Positions 21,999 through 34,414 are shown, numbered from the stretch's first letter. The stretch is 64,000 nucleotides of DNA from Neomonachus schauinslandi (GCF_002201575.2 NC_058403.1:9775936-9839935); one strand, 5' to 3'. A program made the numbers and translations. The notes: generated from the letters alone by a model not told the origin.

Positions 21999-24900
21999 AA
22001 CAGAAAATCTGACAAGTAAAAATATCTCGGTAATGTACAGGGAGTTGAGGTAATGGGTTTATTCATTGTAAAAGCAGCTGGTCTTCCTTGTTAATGTTTG
22101 TTTTGTTTAAAACGAGGGAAGATCCCAGTTGCAGAGGGAATGGATGGGATGCACTACAATTTCTTCTCTTCTAGCTCTCTCACTTCTAATGGAGGCAAAT
22201 TGCCTATGATTCTGCCAAAAGCCCTAATCTCCTTTGTCTGGATAGTTTTATTAGGTGAAATGTAAAATTCGGTGATATAACCTTTTCTTTATCACATGCT
22301 TCTCTTTGTGGGTGAATCATTCTTCCACCTTCACAATGTAAATTCTATGATGGAAAAAAAGAAATTGAGTTTATTCTGATGAAATACTGTATTATGCTCA
22401 ATGCTGTCGGCTTCCCAGACAGAATCAGAATATATTTTCAATTTGTTTGACATTCACCAAACCATAAAATAGTCTCAGTGAGAGTGTCCTGTTGACACTT
22501 ATCTATACTGTAGCACAAGATGAGAATTAGTCATGTAGTGAGGAGGAGAAAAGAGAGTATTAATTTGGTCTGTACCACAAAACTAGTGAGAAATGAGACA
22601 TTTGGTGACTTTTGTCTTTTACTTTGCAAGTTTTTGTATATGCCACAAAACACAAATCTGTTACTATGAAAATGCACGATGTGGTTTGAGCTCTAAAGAA
22701 GGAATCAGATTTACTGGGCCACCTAGTCCAGGGTGGTCAGAATATTGTCATTGGTGTTTGTGATCGGTGACATGTATTCTGAGAAAGGTGAAGGGAGAGA
22801 GAGTGAACACAGGAAGAGAAAAACCCTAAAGGCCCCCAAAAGCAGCAGACGTGGATCCCACAGGACTAAACTTCGTGATCTGAGACGGCCTGTCCAAATA
22901 CAGCACAACTTCATTTTTGATCTACATTTTCCATATTTCCCAGAACTGTGGGCTGTTTACAGAGTCAGGAGAATTTTTGCTTTGACATGAAGTAATCCTG
23001 TCCTTTGGGAGCCCCCAAAAGTTAGCCAAGGTTTAAGAGAGTTCCAGAAACCACATTTTCAGTCCACTGTGGGTTTGTTTGCTTTACTGTTGTGGGTGCT
23101 TATGTTGGAGGAACTAAACAACACTGCTAGCACTTTTAAAGCTCTACAATATGGGAATCTTTTTTTTCCCCTTCTAAAATCAGTTGTGTTGTGAAAATTA
23201 TGAAACTACTTCAAAATGTTCTTCACTGTCATCAAAATCAGCTTGACTCAAAATATTATGACATTTAAAATTAATTGTACATCAGCGATTTATTTCAAGA
23301 TTATCCAGGGGTAAAGAAAACAAATAAGAACCAAAACAAAAAAACAAAAAAACCAAAACTGAAACAATTCCACAAAGCAGATTGTTTTCATTAAATATAT
23401 CCATTTGCATTCAAATCATTTAAGACTATGTAGTGCAACATTTCTAACGAGCACCCTTACAGTGAAGACTGCATGAACCGAGGACCTTTATTCCTGAGTT
23501 CTGTGCCAGGAGCTCAACACCCGTACACGGGTCCAGAATCTTCCAGAAGGTTCTATCTCTCCAGGTGGAGATACTTCGTGTTTTGACACTTCATGCAGGA
23601 AGTGAATGTAGGCGGGCCCCACCAAGTTCTAATGGTCTTCTCAGCATTTCTCTGGGAAGGAAGCTAGTGATGGATCTTCTCACATGTTAATATGCCAGGC
23701 CAATTAACCAAATGAAAGCCATCAGGGGAAGAGGGAACCTAGGGCTGCCTCCCAGATATGCTCGCAGGTCCTGGAGACACTTGCTGACAAGAGATGTCAG
23801 GCAGCAAACCCCAGTTCCCGACAGGATCGCTTTGAATGGCGAAGCAGGTGAGAGACTGACTGTGTCTCTCTGGGGAACAGCTCTGGGTTTCCAGGCAGTG
23901 TATGTGCTGAACGGGGGACAGGGATAGCGGTGGGAAGGGACAGGGCACGCATGAACCCAAAGCAGAGCATCCTCGCAGACCTCGCTGTGTGCGCAGGAGG
24001 ACAGGTGACAGCTGCCATGCTCCGTGCTGGGTGGAAGGCGACCCATGGGCATGGCCCCCAGCCCCAGAGGCTCAGGCGGGCAGGAAAACAGACACACAGA
24101 CAATGGATCACAAAATAGGGCTCCTGCGCACTCTGAGAGCCCAGGGCGGGGACCAGTCTACACATCTGACTCTGTATTTCAGAAGATGTTCTTTTCCTTA
24201 GGGTGCTTTGTTCACTTTTCTTGTTTTCAGTTACAGAGGAACACAGTGGCATGAATTATTTTACTCAGAGAAGAAAGAGAAAGTATTTTCACAATTTTAA
24301 GCGCACTGTGGTGTGGGTACCAACACCCACGGCAGAAGGACAGCAGCATCCCTTGTGAACAGTTTTGTCTCCTGTAAGGTTTCCGAGGACCAGGACTTGC
24401 TTGCTTCTCTTTGACTTTGCATCACTGGGGTTAGAAGGAAGAAAGGAGGGAGGAGGAAGGAGGAAGACAGGGACCAATGAATAGAGTCACTCTTGTCTCT
24501 TCAGGTCGCTGGTCAGTCTGGCCATGTATCCACCACCTCATGATTACCCTTCCTCCCCTTTCCTCCCTGCACTCATCTGGAATCACCAGGGGCTTTTAGA
24601 TGAAGCAGATAATGCAGGGAGGGGTCCTCATTCACATTTCCCCAACACCCTGGAGTTAGATGTGGCAAGATCTCCACACTTCTCCCTCTTCTGACAAATG
24701 TCACCCTGGTCCGAGCTGCCCCCCACCCTCCTCCCCATCCTCGGGCCCCACCTCTTCTCTGTCCCCATGGCAAATGGAAAGCCAGGTGTGTGTACGAATT
24801 CCAGCAAAGCAAGGAAAACAGAAAGCGAGCAACTGAGATGTTGAGATTAAAAATAGGATAAACAGGAACTGAAAAGTCTGGGTTTCTATTTCTTTTCTGC

Positions 24901-26353
24901 TTCACTTTGTTTTCATGTTTCCCCCAGTGAACTGTTGTACTTACAGTTTCTCCCAATTAAGCAGTCATTTGTAGTCTGGGATAAGAAAATAAGATTTCTC
25001 GGACCCCCCCTCCTGTAGAATTCCCCACCCCTCATCCCCAGAATGTGCTAATTGCCAGCACATATGAGAACAATCGTCTAGAGGGGGGAAAAAAAATCTA
25101 CTGTAGGCTTTGCCCAGAAATTCTAACACAGTTCCCTTCATGGCCCCCCAATGGCCTCAAACTGAAAATGTCATAAATGTAAGAATATCCACGCCACATA
25201 AACAGCCAGCGAGCCTCACACTTGGAGTCTGCCTCACTGGGGGCTCAGCCCTGAGGATTGCTGGCACCACTGCCCTGGGTCAGGTTTAAACATCCGGGCA
25301 CCCGCGTCCTCCCTACAGCTCGCCTGGAATCTTCTTTAGACCAACCCAAGGGAAAAAGGTTTGTAGGTCTCGTGTGTGTGTGGAGATCCACGAGGTGGAT
25401 ATATAGCGCTTCATTTATCATGACTTTGCTTCCCCAAACTTTTTAACTACAGGCACGTAAAGCTCTTTATAAATCAAAAGGTCCTAGAGCCTCCACTAGC
25501 CTGGAAGGGTAGAGACAGTGGGAGCCGCCTTTGTTGTCTGAGTGAACCGCCCACTCGGCCGGCTGTGGGCTATCTAAAGCAAATACCCCCACGGTGGCCA
25601 CTTGCCATGAAACAGCAGCAGCAAGTGTCGGCCTCCCCAGCAGGAAGGAAGGACAGCCCGGCTCAGAACAGAAAGCCACCGGAGCAAGGGTGGTGGCTAT
25701 GGGGAGCTGGCTTGTGGCCCCATTGCCCTGAATCACAGTGGAGTCTGGAAAAGGATACCAAATATGGACCATCCAATTGCTCCCCAAGTTCATTACATTC
25801 TTAGGGGGCAGTGACTCCTCTCAACTTCCTGTGATCAAAAAACGCTTGTTAATTGTCCTTATTAAAAGCCAGAATCTCACAATGTACAACTTGGTTGCAC
25901 GTGGACCAAATTAAGAGCAGGAGATTGTTGGCATCTCCAGAAGGCAGCGAATGCCAAAGCAAAATGGACATTAAAATGATGGACCTTTTTTCCCCCCTTT
26001 ATCTCTCCCTTTATTTTCCCCCACAGGAGGCAGGGAAGCATTGGAAAGAAAAATGAGTAAACTAGAACCTGAACCTCAGGATTACTGGCAAGGACCCTGG
26101 ATTGTGTCTGGGTAGAAGTGTTTGGTCACAACAGGAATCATTACATTATTCTGTTACTTTTGCCTTTCCCTGCTGGTTTTCTGGGTGTTGCTCTACAGTA
26201 TGTGGGTGGGAAAAGCCCATCCAGAGTCGCTATTTTCTTGCTTTTATTAAATACTTGTATATACAAATATAGATTGCAGTCCTTGCAAGAAAATATTCTG
26301 AATGTGTTTGTGATAAAATAGTACCTTAGTAAAGTAAAGGTCTCGCATCTCAT
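21999..26353. other. No recognised gene; GC-richer around 23.6-25.6 kb
   Basis: Single-copy-looking sequence. The part from 23,650 to 25,650 is richer in GC, with scattered CpG, but has no CpG-island density. Reverse open frames up to 151 codons (23,797-24,252) lack any domain. An A-rich stretch lies at about 23,330-23,360. Confidence 0.4.
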
Positions 26354-26555
26354 AGGGTTGCCAGATAAAATCTAGATTACTCAGTTAAGTTTAAATTTCA
26401 GACCAACAACGAATAATTTTTTTTAAGGTTCAGGTGAACTAGGAATAAGGAAATGTTGCACGGGTCCAATGTCCATTAAAATGATAATCCGTGTTTATCT
26501 GAAATTCAAGATTAACTGTGTGCCGTGTATTTTTATTTGTTAAATTTGGCAATCC
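26354..26555. mobile_element. Palindromic MITE-like element
   Basis: The left end 'agggttgccagataaaat ... agttaagtttaaatttcaga' and the right end 'tttatctgaaattcaagattaactg ... aaatttggcaatcc' are diverged inverted complements. The two arms of about 65 bases meet across a short centre. It is a non-autonomous DNA transposon fossil by structure; the family name is not certain. Confidence 0.65.
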
Positions 26556-26577
26556 AGAGCAAGCTGGCAACATTCGA

Positions 26578-26734
26578 CTAAAAAGCACATGTGGACATCC
26601 TAATCACATTTTCCCTTTACTTTTTTCATGTGTTTCATTCAAGCCCGAATGCAGCCACTTGCTGATAGTAACACATTCTCTGGACCTACGAATTCTGCTA
26701 TGATTTAGTTTATTCCTTCTTGGTTCCAGGGTAG
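26578..26734. repeat. Diverged duplicate block, copy 1
   Basis: Shares a co-linear 157-base match with 28,298-28,455, including catgtgtttcattcaagc (cacgtgtttcattcaagc in copy 2), 'gcagccactt' and gatttagtttattccttctt. The offset is about 1,720 bases. Either a local duplication or two copies of an unrecognised repeat. Confidence 0.8.
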
Positions 26735-27003
26735 CAACTATTTGCTGGAACAACTCTTTCATTTCTATGCTGCTGTTTATACCAGGTACCCAGAAGCAGT
26801 TGAGTCAACTAATCTAATATTGCCAATTTGTTATCAGGTCATAGGAGACCATCACTGGTAAGCCACAGTGAGAATCTGGAGAGTATTCCAACCACAGTTT
26901 CTAACAAGCGTAAGCCCTTTATACATGATTGGGGCAAAAAATTGAATTTTAGCATGAGTGGAACGGGCTCTCTAGTACTGAATAATTAGAAAGTCTTGGG
27001 TAT

Positions 27004-27210
27004 TGGGCGCCTGGGTGGCTCAGTTAGTTAAGCGACTACCTTCGGCTCAGGTCATGATCCTGGAGTCCCAGGATCGAGTCCAGCATCGGGCTCCCTCCTC
27101 GGCGGGGAGTCTGCTTCTCCCTCTGACCTTCCCCCCTCTCATGTGCTCTCTCTCTCTCTCTCACTCTCTCAAATAAATGAATAAATAAAATCTTAAAAAA
27201 AAAAAAAGAA
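27004..27210 (+). mobile_element. SINEC, young-looking copy
   Basis: Close to what I take as the arctoid form: gggcgcctgggtggctcag, ccttcggctcaggtcatgat, 'cggcggggagtctgcttctc', then a (CT)n block and tail with A-run. The target duplication agaaagtcttgggtat is perfect (26,988-27,003 and 27,211-27,226). Confidence 0.96.
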
Positions 27211-27226
27211 AGAAAGTCTTGGGTAT

Positions 27227-28297
27227 GGAGGTGGCCACATTCCCCTTGTGAAGCTGAGAGCTAAGGCTAGAAAGGCCTGCTATCTGCAGGATAGTTTCAA
27301 TAGAAGATTTTCCCCCAATCGGTTCCAAATACCCAATTTTCTGGAGTGTAAGGGGCTGAAGAGGATGTAGGTAGTCTAGGACTTCTGAACTTTCTTTCAA
27401 AACTCAAGTGCCAAAGTCAGCGGATCCTGCTGTGCATTGGAAAACATTCCCAGGTTCAGCACACAAGATCTAAAATTAAACTTAATTATCATCACTTCAT
27501 GATGCTCTATTAGAGGAAAGTCTGTGAGTCAACATGAGGCGTCCCACTAAACCTCTGATCATCACCTGCAAAGTGGCCCAGCCAAGAACTGCTCGTGATG
27601 TCATCACCCACATGTGGTCTAGGACACTGTATATAGGATCAGATAGTCTCGCTTTAGACATATATTTCCTTAAACATCAAAAGCAACAGAATGATTTTCT
27701 CAACTTACTTTTGGATGCACCTTTTTTGCCTTTAAAAAAAAAATGTCCTTACCCCACTAGTAGAGATCCTGCTGCTTGTACACTCAAAACACCTCCTGGG
27801 AAACTCTGAGAAATGCTTTATTTAGAAGCAAATCAGCCTGTGAGTCATGCAACTTTTTGCTTGTGTTTTTCTTCTTCAGTTCTCCTGCTACCATAAACAT
27901 TTATAGGAAGACAGGATATTTTACTGCATTTCAAAAGTCCATCTGCCACAGCTGCTTGTCCCCCACCTGAAGTCATCAACTTTCATGAAAAGAAAATATC
28001 TGGTTTTCTTTCAAATGCTGATAAAGCCAAAAAAAGAAAAAAAAAAAGATGAACCTTGAGCAGAATTCCCTCTTCTCTTCACTCAGCGTTTCTCACGCTT
28101 CCCCACGAAGCATTAGAACTTGTTGAACATTGGAATTAGCCTTGCGGTCAGAGGTATAATTTCATAAGATTAACAGCATTCTAAGGCAAAGAAATCACCA
28201 AACACGTTGTCCCTTTTATGAGATGGTGAAAATATTATTATTCCTTTTCTCCTGGGCAGGAAGAGGGATCGGAGGGGGAGTGGGAGTGGTTGGCGGT
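27227..28297. other. No recognised feature
   Basis: Ordinary sequence with short A-runs at about 27,733 and 28,030-28,050. No gene seen. Confidence 0.4.
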
Positions 28298-28455
28298 GTA
28301 AAAAGCCCACGTGGGCTTCCTGATCACATTTTCTTTCTCAATTTCTCACGTGTTTCATTCAAGCTCCAAAGCAGCCACTTAACTGACGGTGAGGCATTCC
28401 CCAGATCTAAGAACTGTGATATGATTTAGTTTATTCCTTCTTAGTTCTGGGGTAT
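28298..28455. repeat. Diverged duplicate block, copy 2
   Basis: Partner of 26,578-26,734. The match starts at taaaaagc and ends just after gtttattccttctt. The sequence on either side of the two copies does not match. Confidence 0.8.
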
Positions 28456-28600
28456 AGGTTTATGGATTTCTAGACATTTGATTAAAAGGCAAATTTCATT
28501 TGCAATCCAGAATATTTCTCCCTTGTGCCAACATCAATCCTCTTTCAATTACAATTTCCCAATACTTCCTGGCTTTAAAAAAAACAACAAGAGAATTTTT

Positions 28601-28739
28601 GTTTTTCTTCCAACACAGAGTTACCCACTTTCTTTTTGGTGTCGTCAAATGTCCCCTGGATGTTGCTTTTTGTTTTTCTTCCAACACAGAGTTACCCACT
28701 TTCTTTTTGGTGTCATCAAATGTCCCCTGGATGTTGCTT
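28601..28739. repeat. 71-bp tandem duplication, almost identical units
   Basis: Unit 1 starts at 28,601 (gtttttcttccaacacagag) and unit 2 at 28,672. Over about 68 comparable bases I see one difference (gtcgtc versus gtcatc). The duplication creates repeated reading frames that are not a gene. Confidence 0.97.
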
Positions 28740-28884
28740 AGTCACTGACAGAACTAAGAAGTTGCTTTCTCTACTGTGTCAATACAAAGTAGATGTTAAG
28801 GATGACATGTCATTTCAGAAAAAAGACCACACACATCATTGCACATTAGCCACTGGGCCTACAACCTGAATCAAGAGAGCCAAG

Positions 28885-29115
28885 GGAGGCAATGTGATGT
28901 GGTGATGGAGAGCAGGGGCTCTGGAGGCAGGCCACCTAGCTTCCAATCTCAAGTCCTAGCTCTGTGAGCTTTGGAAAGTAACCTAACTGCTAGGAACCTC
29001 ATTGTTCCCATCTGTAAAGTGGGGATAAGAATGGTACCTACCACCTTGGGTTGTTGTGAGTACTAAAGAAGTTGGTATTGGTATTTAGTGCACTTGTCAC
29101 ATGTAAGTACTAGGA
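28885..29115 (+). mobile_element. MIR, nearly full length
   Basis: Contains 'ggagagcaggggctctggagg', 'ctagctctgtgagctttgg', 'ttcccatctgtaaagtgggg' and 'ttgttgtgagtactaaag'. These are the MIR head, core and 3' part in sense order. Confidence 0.9.
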
Positions 29116-29359
29116 AAGGTTAGTCCTAGGGAGAGATACTCAAGGGGATGGACATAGAAATTCTGCACATGGTGAATGATAAAGGAATGAATAGATATTA
29201 AAATGTATTTGTTCAATAACTATTTTTTGAGCACTTATGCTATGCCAGCTACTGTGGTAGGCGCAAGGAGACAGAAATCTGAAAGATAGAAGGTGCGTCC
29301 TATGGTAGCTTTGTGTTGGGAGGAAGCTGTGGGACCAGGGACAGAACAAGGCCATTGGG

Positions 29360-29515
29360 ACAGAAAGCTTTGAGTTTGAGTCCAGCTCCATTAGTGGGAA
29401 GGGATTGGGCAAGTGAGTTTTCTCACTTGGAAAATGAGGATAATATCACCTCATTCGGTTGTTATGAAAAGTAATGTAGAATACAATGCATGGACATAGT
29501 AAGACTCAATGAATA
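29360..29515 (+). mobile_element. MIR fragment
   Basis: 'gtttgagtccagctcc', 'ggcaagtgagttttctcac', 'gaaaatgaggataatatcacc', 'ggttgttatgaaaag'. MIR core and 3' part in sense orientation. Confidence 0.75.
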
Positions 29516-29904
29516 AGTTACACATTATTATGTATGTGCATGTTTACGTCTGTCTCTGTGTATTTAGAGAGGGAAAGAGAAGAATCATGGTATAAGATAA
29601 TGCTCAGTCTGGTAGGTTTATTCCAGGTGAAGTTGAAGGCCAAAAGGAGAGTCCTAAGCTTGCCTGGAGGGTCCCAGGAGAGGGATAGGGTGGGCACGGC
29701 CAAGACCATAAGGACAACTCAGTGAGCCCTGCAGGAGAGCAGATGTCCTAGGCAAAGTCAACAGTATATGCAAAGGCTCAGAGGCTGGAAGCATGGTGGA
29801 TTTGGGAACGACCAAGGGTGGGTGCAGAGAAGTATAGGAAATGACCCTGTTCACAGAGAGAGCAAGTGGCTCACACCTTTGGCAAGATATCACCGTCTCA
29901 TGAG

Positions 29905-30212
29905 GCTTTCTGTGGTCACCCTATTTAAACAGTCCCCTTCACTGGCATCCCCTAGGATTCTGCCCTGCTTTGATTTTGTCCAAATCAAATTCTACAACTT
30001 TCCACCAAGTCACTTCCTAAATATAAATGTACATGTGCCTACGTGTGTGTGTGTGTGTGTGTGGCACACACATATGACTTTGTTTATTATCTGTCTGCGG
30101 CAGAAGGGAGGATTCATGAGAACATGGACTTTGTTCACTTCTGTATCCCCAGCATGGAGATCGGCTCCTCTGGTGCAAAGTAGGAGCTCAATAAACATAG
30201 GTTGAACTGAAA
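29905..30212 (+). mobile_element. L2 3' end with internal (GT)n
   Basis: 'cacttctgtatccccagca' and 'gtaggagctcaataaacat' are the L2 3' terminus. The upstream 'ccctatttaaacagtcccct' also fits. A (GT)n(CA)n microsatellite (30,042-30,072) has grown inside it. Confidence 0.8.
30042..30072. repeat. (GT)n/(CA)n microsatellite
   Basis: Ten to eleven GT units followed by gcacacacat. Confidence 0.95.
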
Positions 30213-30540
30213 GCATGTGTAACCTCCTCTGACAGGCAAAAAGGTGAGCTAATTCTTCGGCCAGAGGAATCGTGAAGAATTCTAAGCAAGGAAAGATGTA
30301 GTCACATTCCCCCATTAGAAAGAGTGTTCTGGAAACATGCGGGGGATGGATGGTGAGGAATCCTTTCAATAGTCTGAGCTGGCTGGACAGGAGCCAGACC
30401 CATGGAGGTGGGGAGAAGAGGGAAAGCAGCTGAGAGGCTTGGAAGGCATGGCAGGCAGAACTGGTGACAGGCTGGAAGGGGCAAAGGGAGAGTGGACAGT
30501 TAGCCTTCCTTCAAGTGTCCAGTTTGAGAAAACAAGTGTT

Positions 30541-31369
30541 ATTCACTGAGAAAGAACAAGAATACGAGTCAAGAAGTAAGGGGGAAAAAAAACGTTCTTA
30601 CTCCAAGAAGGATCAAGGACATTGTAACTGCTCAGTGGTTGGTGACTGATTGATTGAAAACAGAAGGGACAGATAGGCTGGTTGGATCCTATTAATTATT
30701 AAATGTATAGTTTTTTTTTTTTTTAATTCCATGTGGTCTAAGAAAGGTGATGAGACTTGGGAAAATGTCTTATTTAACAGGAATGGGAAGAATCCAGCCA
30801 AAAAAAAAAAAAATCTGTGAAGACTAAATATCTTATCGACAGTATTTCACTTTACATTATCATTATTTGCTTTAAGAGTATGCTCTCTGTTCAGTGATGA
30901 GCACTGTATTTCATCTCTAATGACTGGCATCCACAAGATGGCTGAAGAACCAGTGAAACACAGAAATAAAATGAAAGATTCTCCTCAAAGGCCTTCAGAG
31001 GCAGACATAGCATTCAGGAGTTGCCAAACCTGCACAATGACCCACCTAACTGACATTTACGGAACATACATTTACCGTACTAAGTTACTGACCAGGTTGT
31101 TGAGCTACTTCCATTTCCAAAGAGGGATAGAGTCACAGGAAGTCATGCATGTGGTGTGGCTGGGCGAAGTCCTTCAATGGACTTCAAAACACTGGGGCCC
31201 AGTGGTTTCAGGCAATGGCAAGCCCAGCACTGACCGTCTGTAGGCTGGCCTGGCAGACACCAATGGGCTGGTCCAGAGTGTGGCATTGCCTATCAGTGGG
31301 TAGGCCATCTTAGTGACCAGCTGGCATCTAGAGCAAGGTGGACCCTCTCCACTGGCGAGGGCAATATGG
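30541..31369. other. No recognised feature
   Basis: Includes a T14 run at about 30,711-30,724 and an A13 run at about 30,801-30,813. No gene seen. Confidence 0.4.
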
Positions 31370-31515
31370 ACATTTCAGCCTTTACTTACCTCATCCATTA
31401 AATGAGGATGACAACACCCATTCTGCACTGTGTTGGGGGAATTAAATGAAGAAAGCCATTGAGTGTACAGCACAATGCTTGAATAGGAAGGTGGGCAATC
31501 AGTGGCTGTTAGTTG
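31370..31515 (+). mobile_element. MIR 3' fragment
   Basis: 'cctcatccattaaatgagg', 'gggggaattaaatgaagaa' and 'cagcacaatgcttgaat' follow MIR order. Confidence 0.65.
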
Positions 31516-32834
31516 TGCAGTCTTGTTAGCGCCCAGCCCTATCTCTGTCTTGATGGTGCTGAAACATGACCAAGTGCTCAAGGGAGATATGTAGATACAG
31601 GTTCTGAAGTGAAAAAGGTGGCAAAAATGAATCATTGTAATGCTGAGCATGAATGAAATTTGAGTTTCATGAAATGATTTGTCATTTTTTTCCAAATTGA
31701 CATCTTTAGCTGAAATGGTTAAACAACGTTTAGTTAATTCAGCATTTTTATGACAGTATGTACTATAAGTGTCAATATTTTTAAAATGTTGTTTTGTGAG
31801 AAGTGTCTTCCCCCCCAAGTTGTGCTTTTGTGTGTTTTACTGTGTTTTTCCTGTTTTTGACTTAAATGGAAGAAAAATGTTCCCTAAAAAAATGTATCTC
31901 TGATTTTGCATTGAGAATCAATGAAAAATCTGGTTATACTTTTCAGAAATTCACTTTGTGGCAAAATTTGAGAAGCTCCAAATTTAGTGGGAAGTTTCAC
32001 AAAATAAACTATATCAACATCTAGTGTTACTTTGATTTTTCTCTCAAGTCAACTCTGCCAAGATTCAATATTTTGAAACAACTCATACATATGCATCCTC
32101 ATTTATCATCTTAAAAGGCCTATCTTATGTTCAGCTTACTAATTTACCACTTCCAAGGCCTATCTTCCCTCCCATCATTTTCTCAAGGTTGTTTTCTTTT
32201 ATGTCACTTCTCTTTTCCTTCATATTGTAATTTGTCTTTCATAATAATTCAATTCAAAATCAGGCATCGAACACTGACTATGTACTATGTATTGTCATAT
32301 CAAGTAAATCCAGAATCTGCTGTGGTCAGAACAACATTTTATTCCTCTCTTTCCCTCTTTTCCCTAATTCCCAAAAGAATTCAGAAGAATCATGCTAGCC
32401 AGAAGTTTTTGATTGGAGATCAAGCTGTTGAAAAACACTCTTCTCCTCTTATTTCATTCCACTTGAATCTATGACTATTGAAGTTTGCCACGTTCTTTTA
32501 CTGACTCAACAAATGTCCTTTGGGGTAATTCCATCCTCTAACCATTAGTTCACTTTCTTTGCTTATTCATTTCCAGTTGCTTCATGGACTGAGCCAGGGT
32601 ATCAGTGATTAATGATGCAGGGCTATTTCAGGAATCCCCAGCATTTTCCATATGCTGATTCACCTAATAGTTTACTATGTTCACCTGTTGGGAGCATGGC
32701 TGTGGTATAGCACATGTGGCTTTGGGTGGCCAGAAATCTCCTGAAACTTATACGGAATTGCAAAACTGTGATCTGAACAAAGTCCATCCGCCTGTTTTTT
32801 CCTTTGGCATTTTTCCTTTCTTGAGAACAAGAAA
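31516..32834. other. No recognised feature
   Basis: AT-rich single-copy-looking sequence. A reverse open frame of 147 codons (31,375-31,818) overlaps the MIR, has no domain and is not called. Confidence 0.4.
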
Positions 32835-32945
32835 GGGATTTGTTGTAGTCATCTTTGAATCACCAGTGACTACCATAACACCTGGGCCACAATCTAACAT
32901 TCATGCTCAACAAATATTTACTGAATGATGGAATAATGTAATGAA
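32835..32945 (+). mobile_element. L2 3' end fragment
   Basis: 'catctttgaatcaccagtga' and 'gctcaacaaatatttactgaatgatgga' match the L2 3' terminus. Confidence 0.75.
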
Positions 32946-33314
32946 TGTTAAAGAACTTAAGAAATGTTAAAAGCTATTCATTTGTGTTTTGTGAATTGTG
33001 GTTATATAAGTATGGAAAAACCATTTTAGGAAGAAAAAGGCTAAGGTCAATTTGAGTGCCTAAATGTTTGGAGTTACCTGTAAGGAACTGGTATGACCAT
33101 AAAGTGGTAAAAATAGCAAAAAGAGTTAAAGCAGTTGAATAAAAACCCGCCTGGGTTTTCATCACCCTGCAGGCTTTTGGGTGATCATTCTCTTAACCCC
33201 ATCTTTCCTGTACTCATCCCTTGTATCTTCCTGCTTATAGCATTCAACCCAACTCTCTGGTTCATTCTAACCTCTTTCTTCAAATATGTGACATAAATCC
33301 CATGAAATAAGTAT
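32946..33314. other. No recognised feature
   Basis: AT-rich; no gene or named repeat seen. Confidence 0.4.
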
Positions 33315-33860
33315 GCATGTTGTATCAGGGATCCCCAAAACCATCTCCAGATGTGATTATTCACCAGAAACACTCACAGGACTCAGCATGTAGTCCTACT
33401 CCTGGCTACAATTTATTATAGTGAAAGGATACCAAGAAAAATCAGCAAAGGGAAAAGGCACATGAAGTGAAGTCCAGAAGAAACCAAGCACGAGCTTCTA
33501 AGAGACCTCTTCCAGCAGAGTCCCACAGGACATGCATAATTGCTCCAGCACCAAATTGTGACAACACATGTGAACTGTTGTCTACCAAGAAAGCTCATTA
33601 AAGACTCAGCACCCAGGGTTTTCATTTGGGTTGGTCATGTAGGCACTCTGTCCCCAGCACACACCAATATTTCAGACTCCCAAAAAGAAAGGAGGTGTTC
33701 AGCATAAATCCCACTGCATGTACCAACAGTTTAGACACAATAACCCAACCTTCTCCATTGCAGAATGGTGACAACATTACCAACATCCAAGAGTCCAGAT
33801 GTCAGCCAAGGGCCAACCTTTCAAGAGGGCCTTTATGGGGACAACAGTCTCAGGTCTGCT
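33315..33860. mobile_element. Ancient LTR fossil, ERVL-like
   Basis: 'ggatccccaaaaccatctcc', 'caatttattatagtgaaagg', 'cagcaaagggaaaaggcac', 'ttgtgacaacacatgtgaac', 'cagccaagggccaacctttc' follow the order of an old ERVL-type LTR. It contains no coding sequence. It shares an internal block with the LTR at 36,090. Exact subfamily and strand not assigned. Confidence 0.6.
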
Positions 33861-33944
33861 TGTATTTCCTCTTTTCTGGCCACATTTGTACACCAAGCTC
33901 ATCTTCTTTCCCTATTTTGGAACAGTCCATCCTCCCAACACGAG

Positions 33945-34215
33945 CTCTCTTCATGGCTGATTTTATTACTCAAACCTTAACCAAAATGACACCTCCTGAG
34001 AGAATACTTCCCTGGCCATCCTAATGGAAGTAGCCTCCCACCAAGTCACTCTTTGCCATATTTTTTTAATCTTCTCTGAATTAAAGCTTGCAAGTTCCAT
34101 GTTGCCAGGGATCTTTTTTTTTTTCACTACTCTATGCCCAGGACCCAGAAGAGTGGCTTGTCAGGCCCTTAAGCAGGAGCTGAACAAATGTTTATACAAT
34201 TATGTGACTAATAGC
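33945..34215 (+). mobile_element. L2 3' region fragment
   Basis: 'acacctcctgagagaatacttccctgg', 'aattaaagcttgcaagttcc', 'atgcccaggacccagaagag' and 'gctgaacaaatgtttata' give L2 3' order with the terminus present. Confidence 0.7.
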
Positions 34216-34269
34216 ACTCTCTGAAATTTTCGTGTTCATTAACGTATTGACTTTGATATTATCAGAATA

Positions 34270-34385
34270 CTTTGCACCCTCTGGAATATAAATTCCATTA
34301 GATCAGACTTCTCCTGTCTCTAGCAGCTAGAACAGCACTGGGCATATAGCAAGTTCTCCATAAATATTTCCTGAGTTAAAATGAG
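34270..34385 (+). mobile_element. L2 3' end fragment
   Basis: 'ggaatataaattccattaga', 'tagaacagcactgggcatat', 'tctccataaatatttcctgag'. A second L2 terminus just downstream of the first. Confidence 0.65.
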
Positions 34386-34414
34386 TGTGTGCACACACAC
34401 ACACACACACATAC
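34385..34414. repeat. (CA)n microsatellite
   Basis: gtgtgtgcac followed by about ten CA units. Confidence 0.95.

Larger units (their letters stand above)
29215..30540 (+). mobile_element. Unassigned ancient repeat, copy B, with nested MIR and L2
   Basis: Begins 'tgagcacttatgctatgccagc', continues 'atgcaaaggctcagaggctgg' near 29,768 and 'tctaagcaaggaaagatgtag' near 30,280, and ends with purine-rich phrases near 30,540. It is interrupted by a MIR (29,360-29,515) and an L2 piece (29,905-30,212). The family is the same as at 20,364 and 59,795. Confidence 0.5.

Noticed and set aside
23687..24252. Overlapping reverse open frames of 138 and 151 codons
   Set aside because: They overlap each other and forward frames in a GC-richer stretch; composition is not protein-like and no family is recognised.
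31375..31818. 147-codon reverse open frame
   Set aside because: It runs through a MIR fragment and has no domain.
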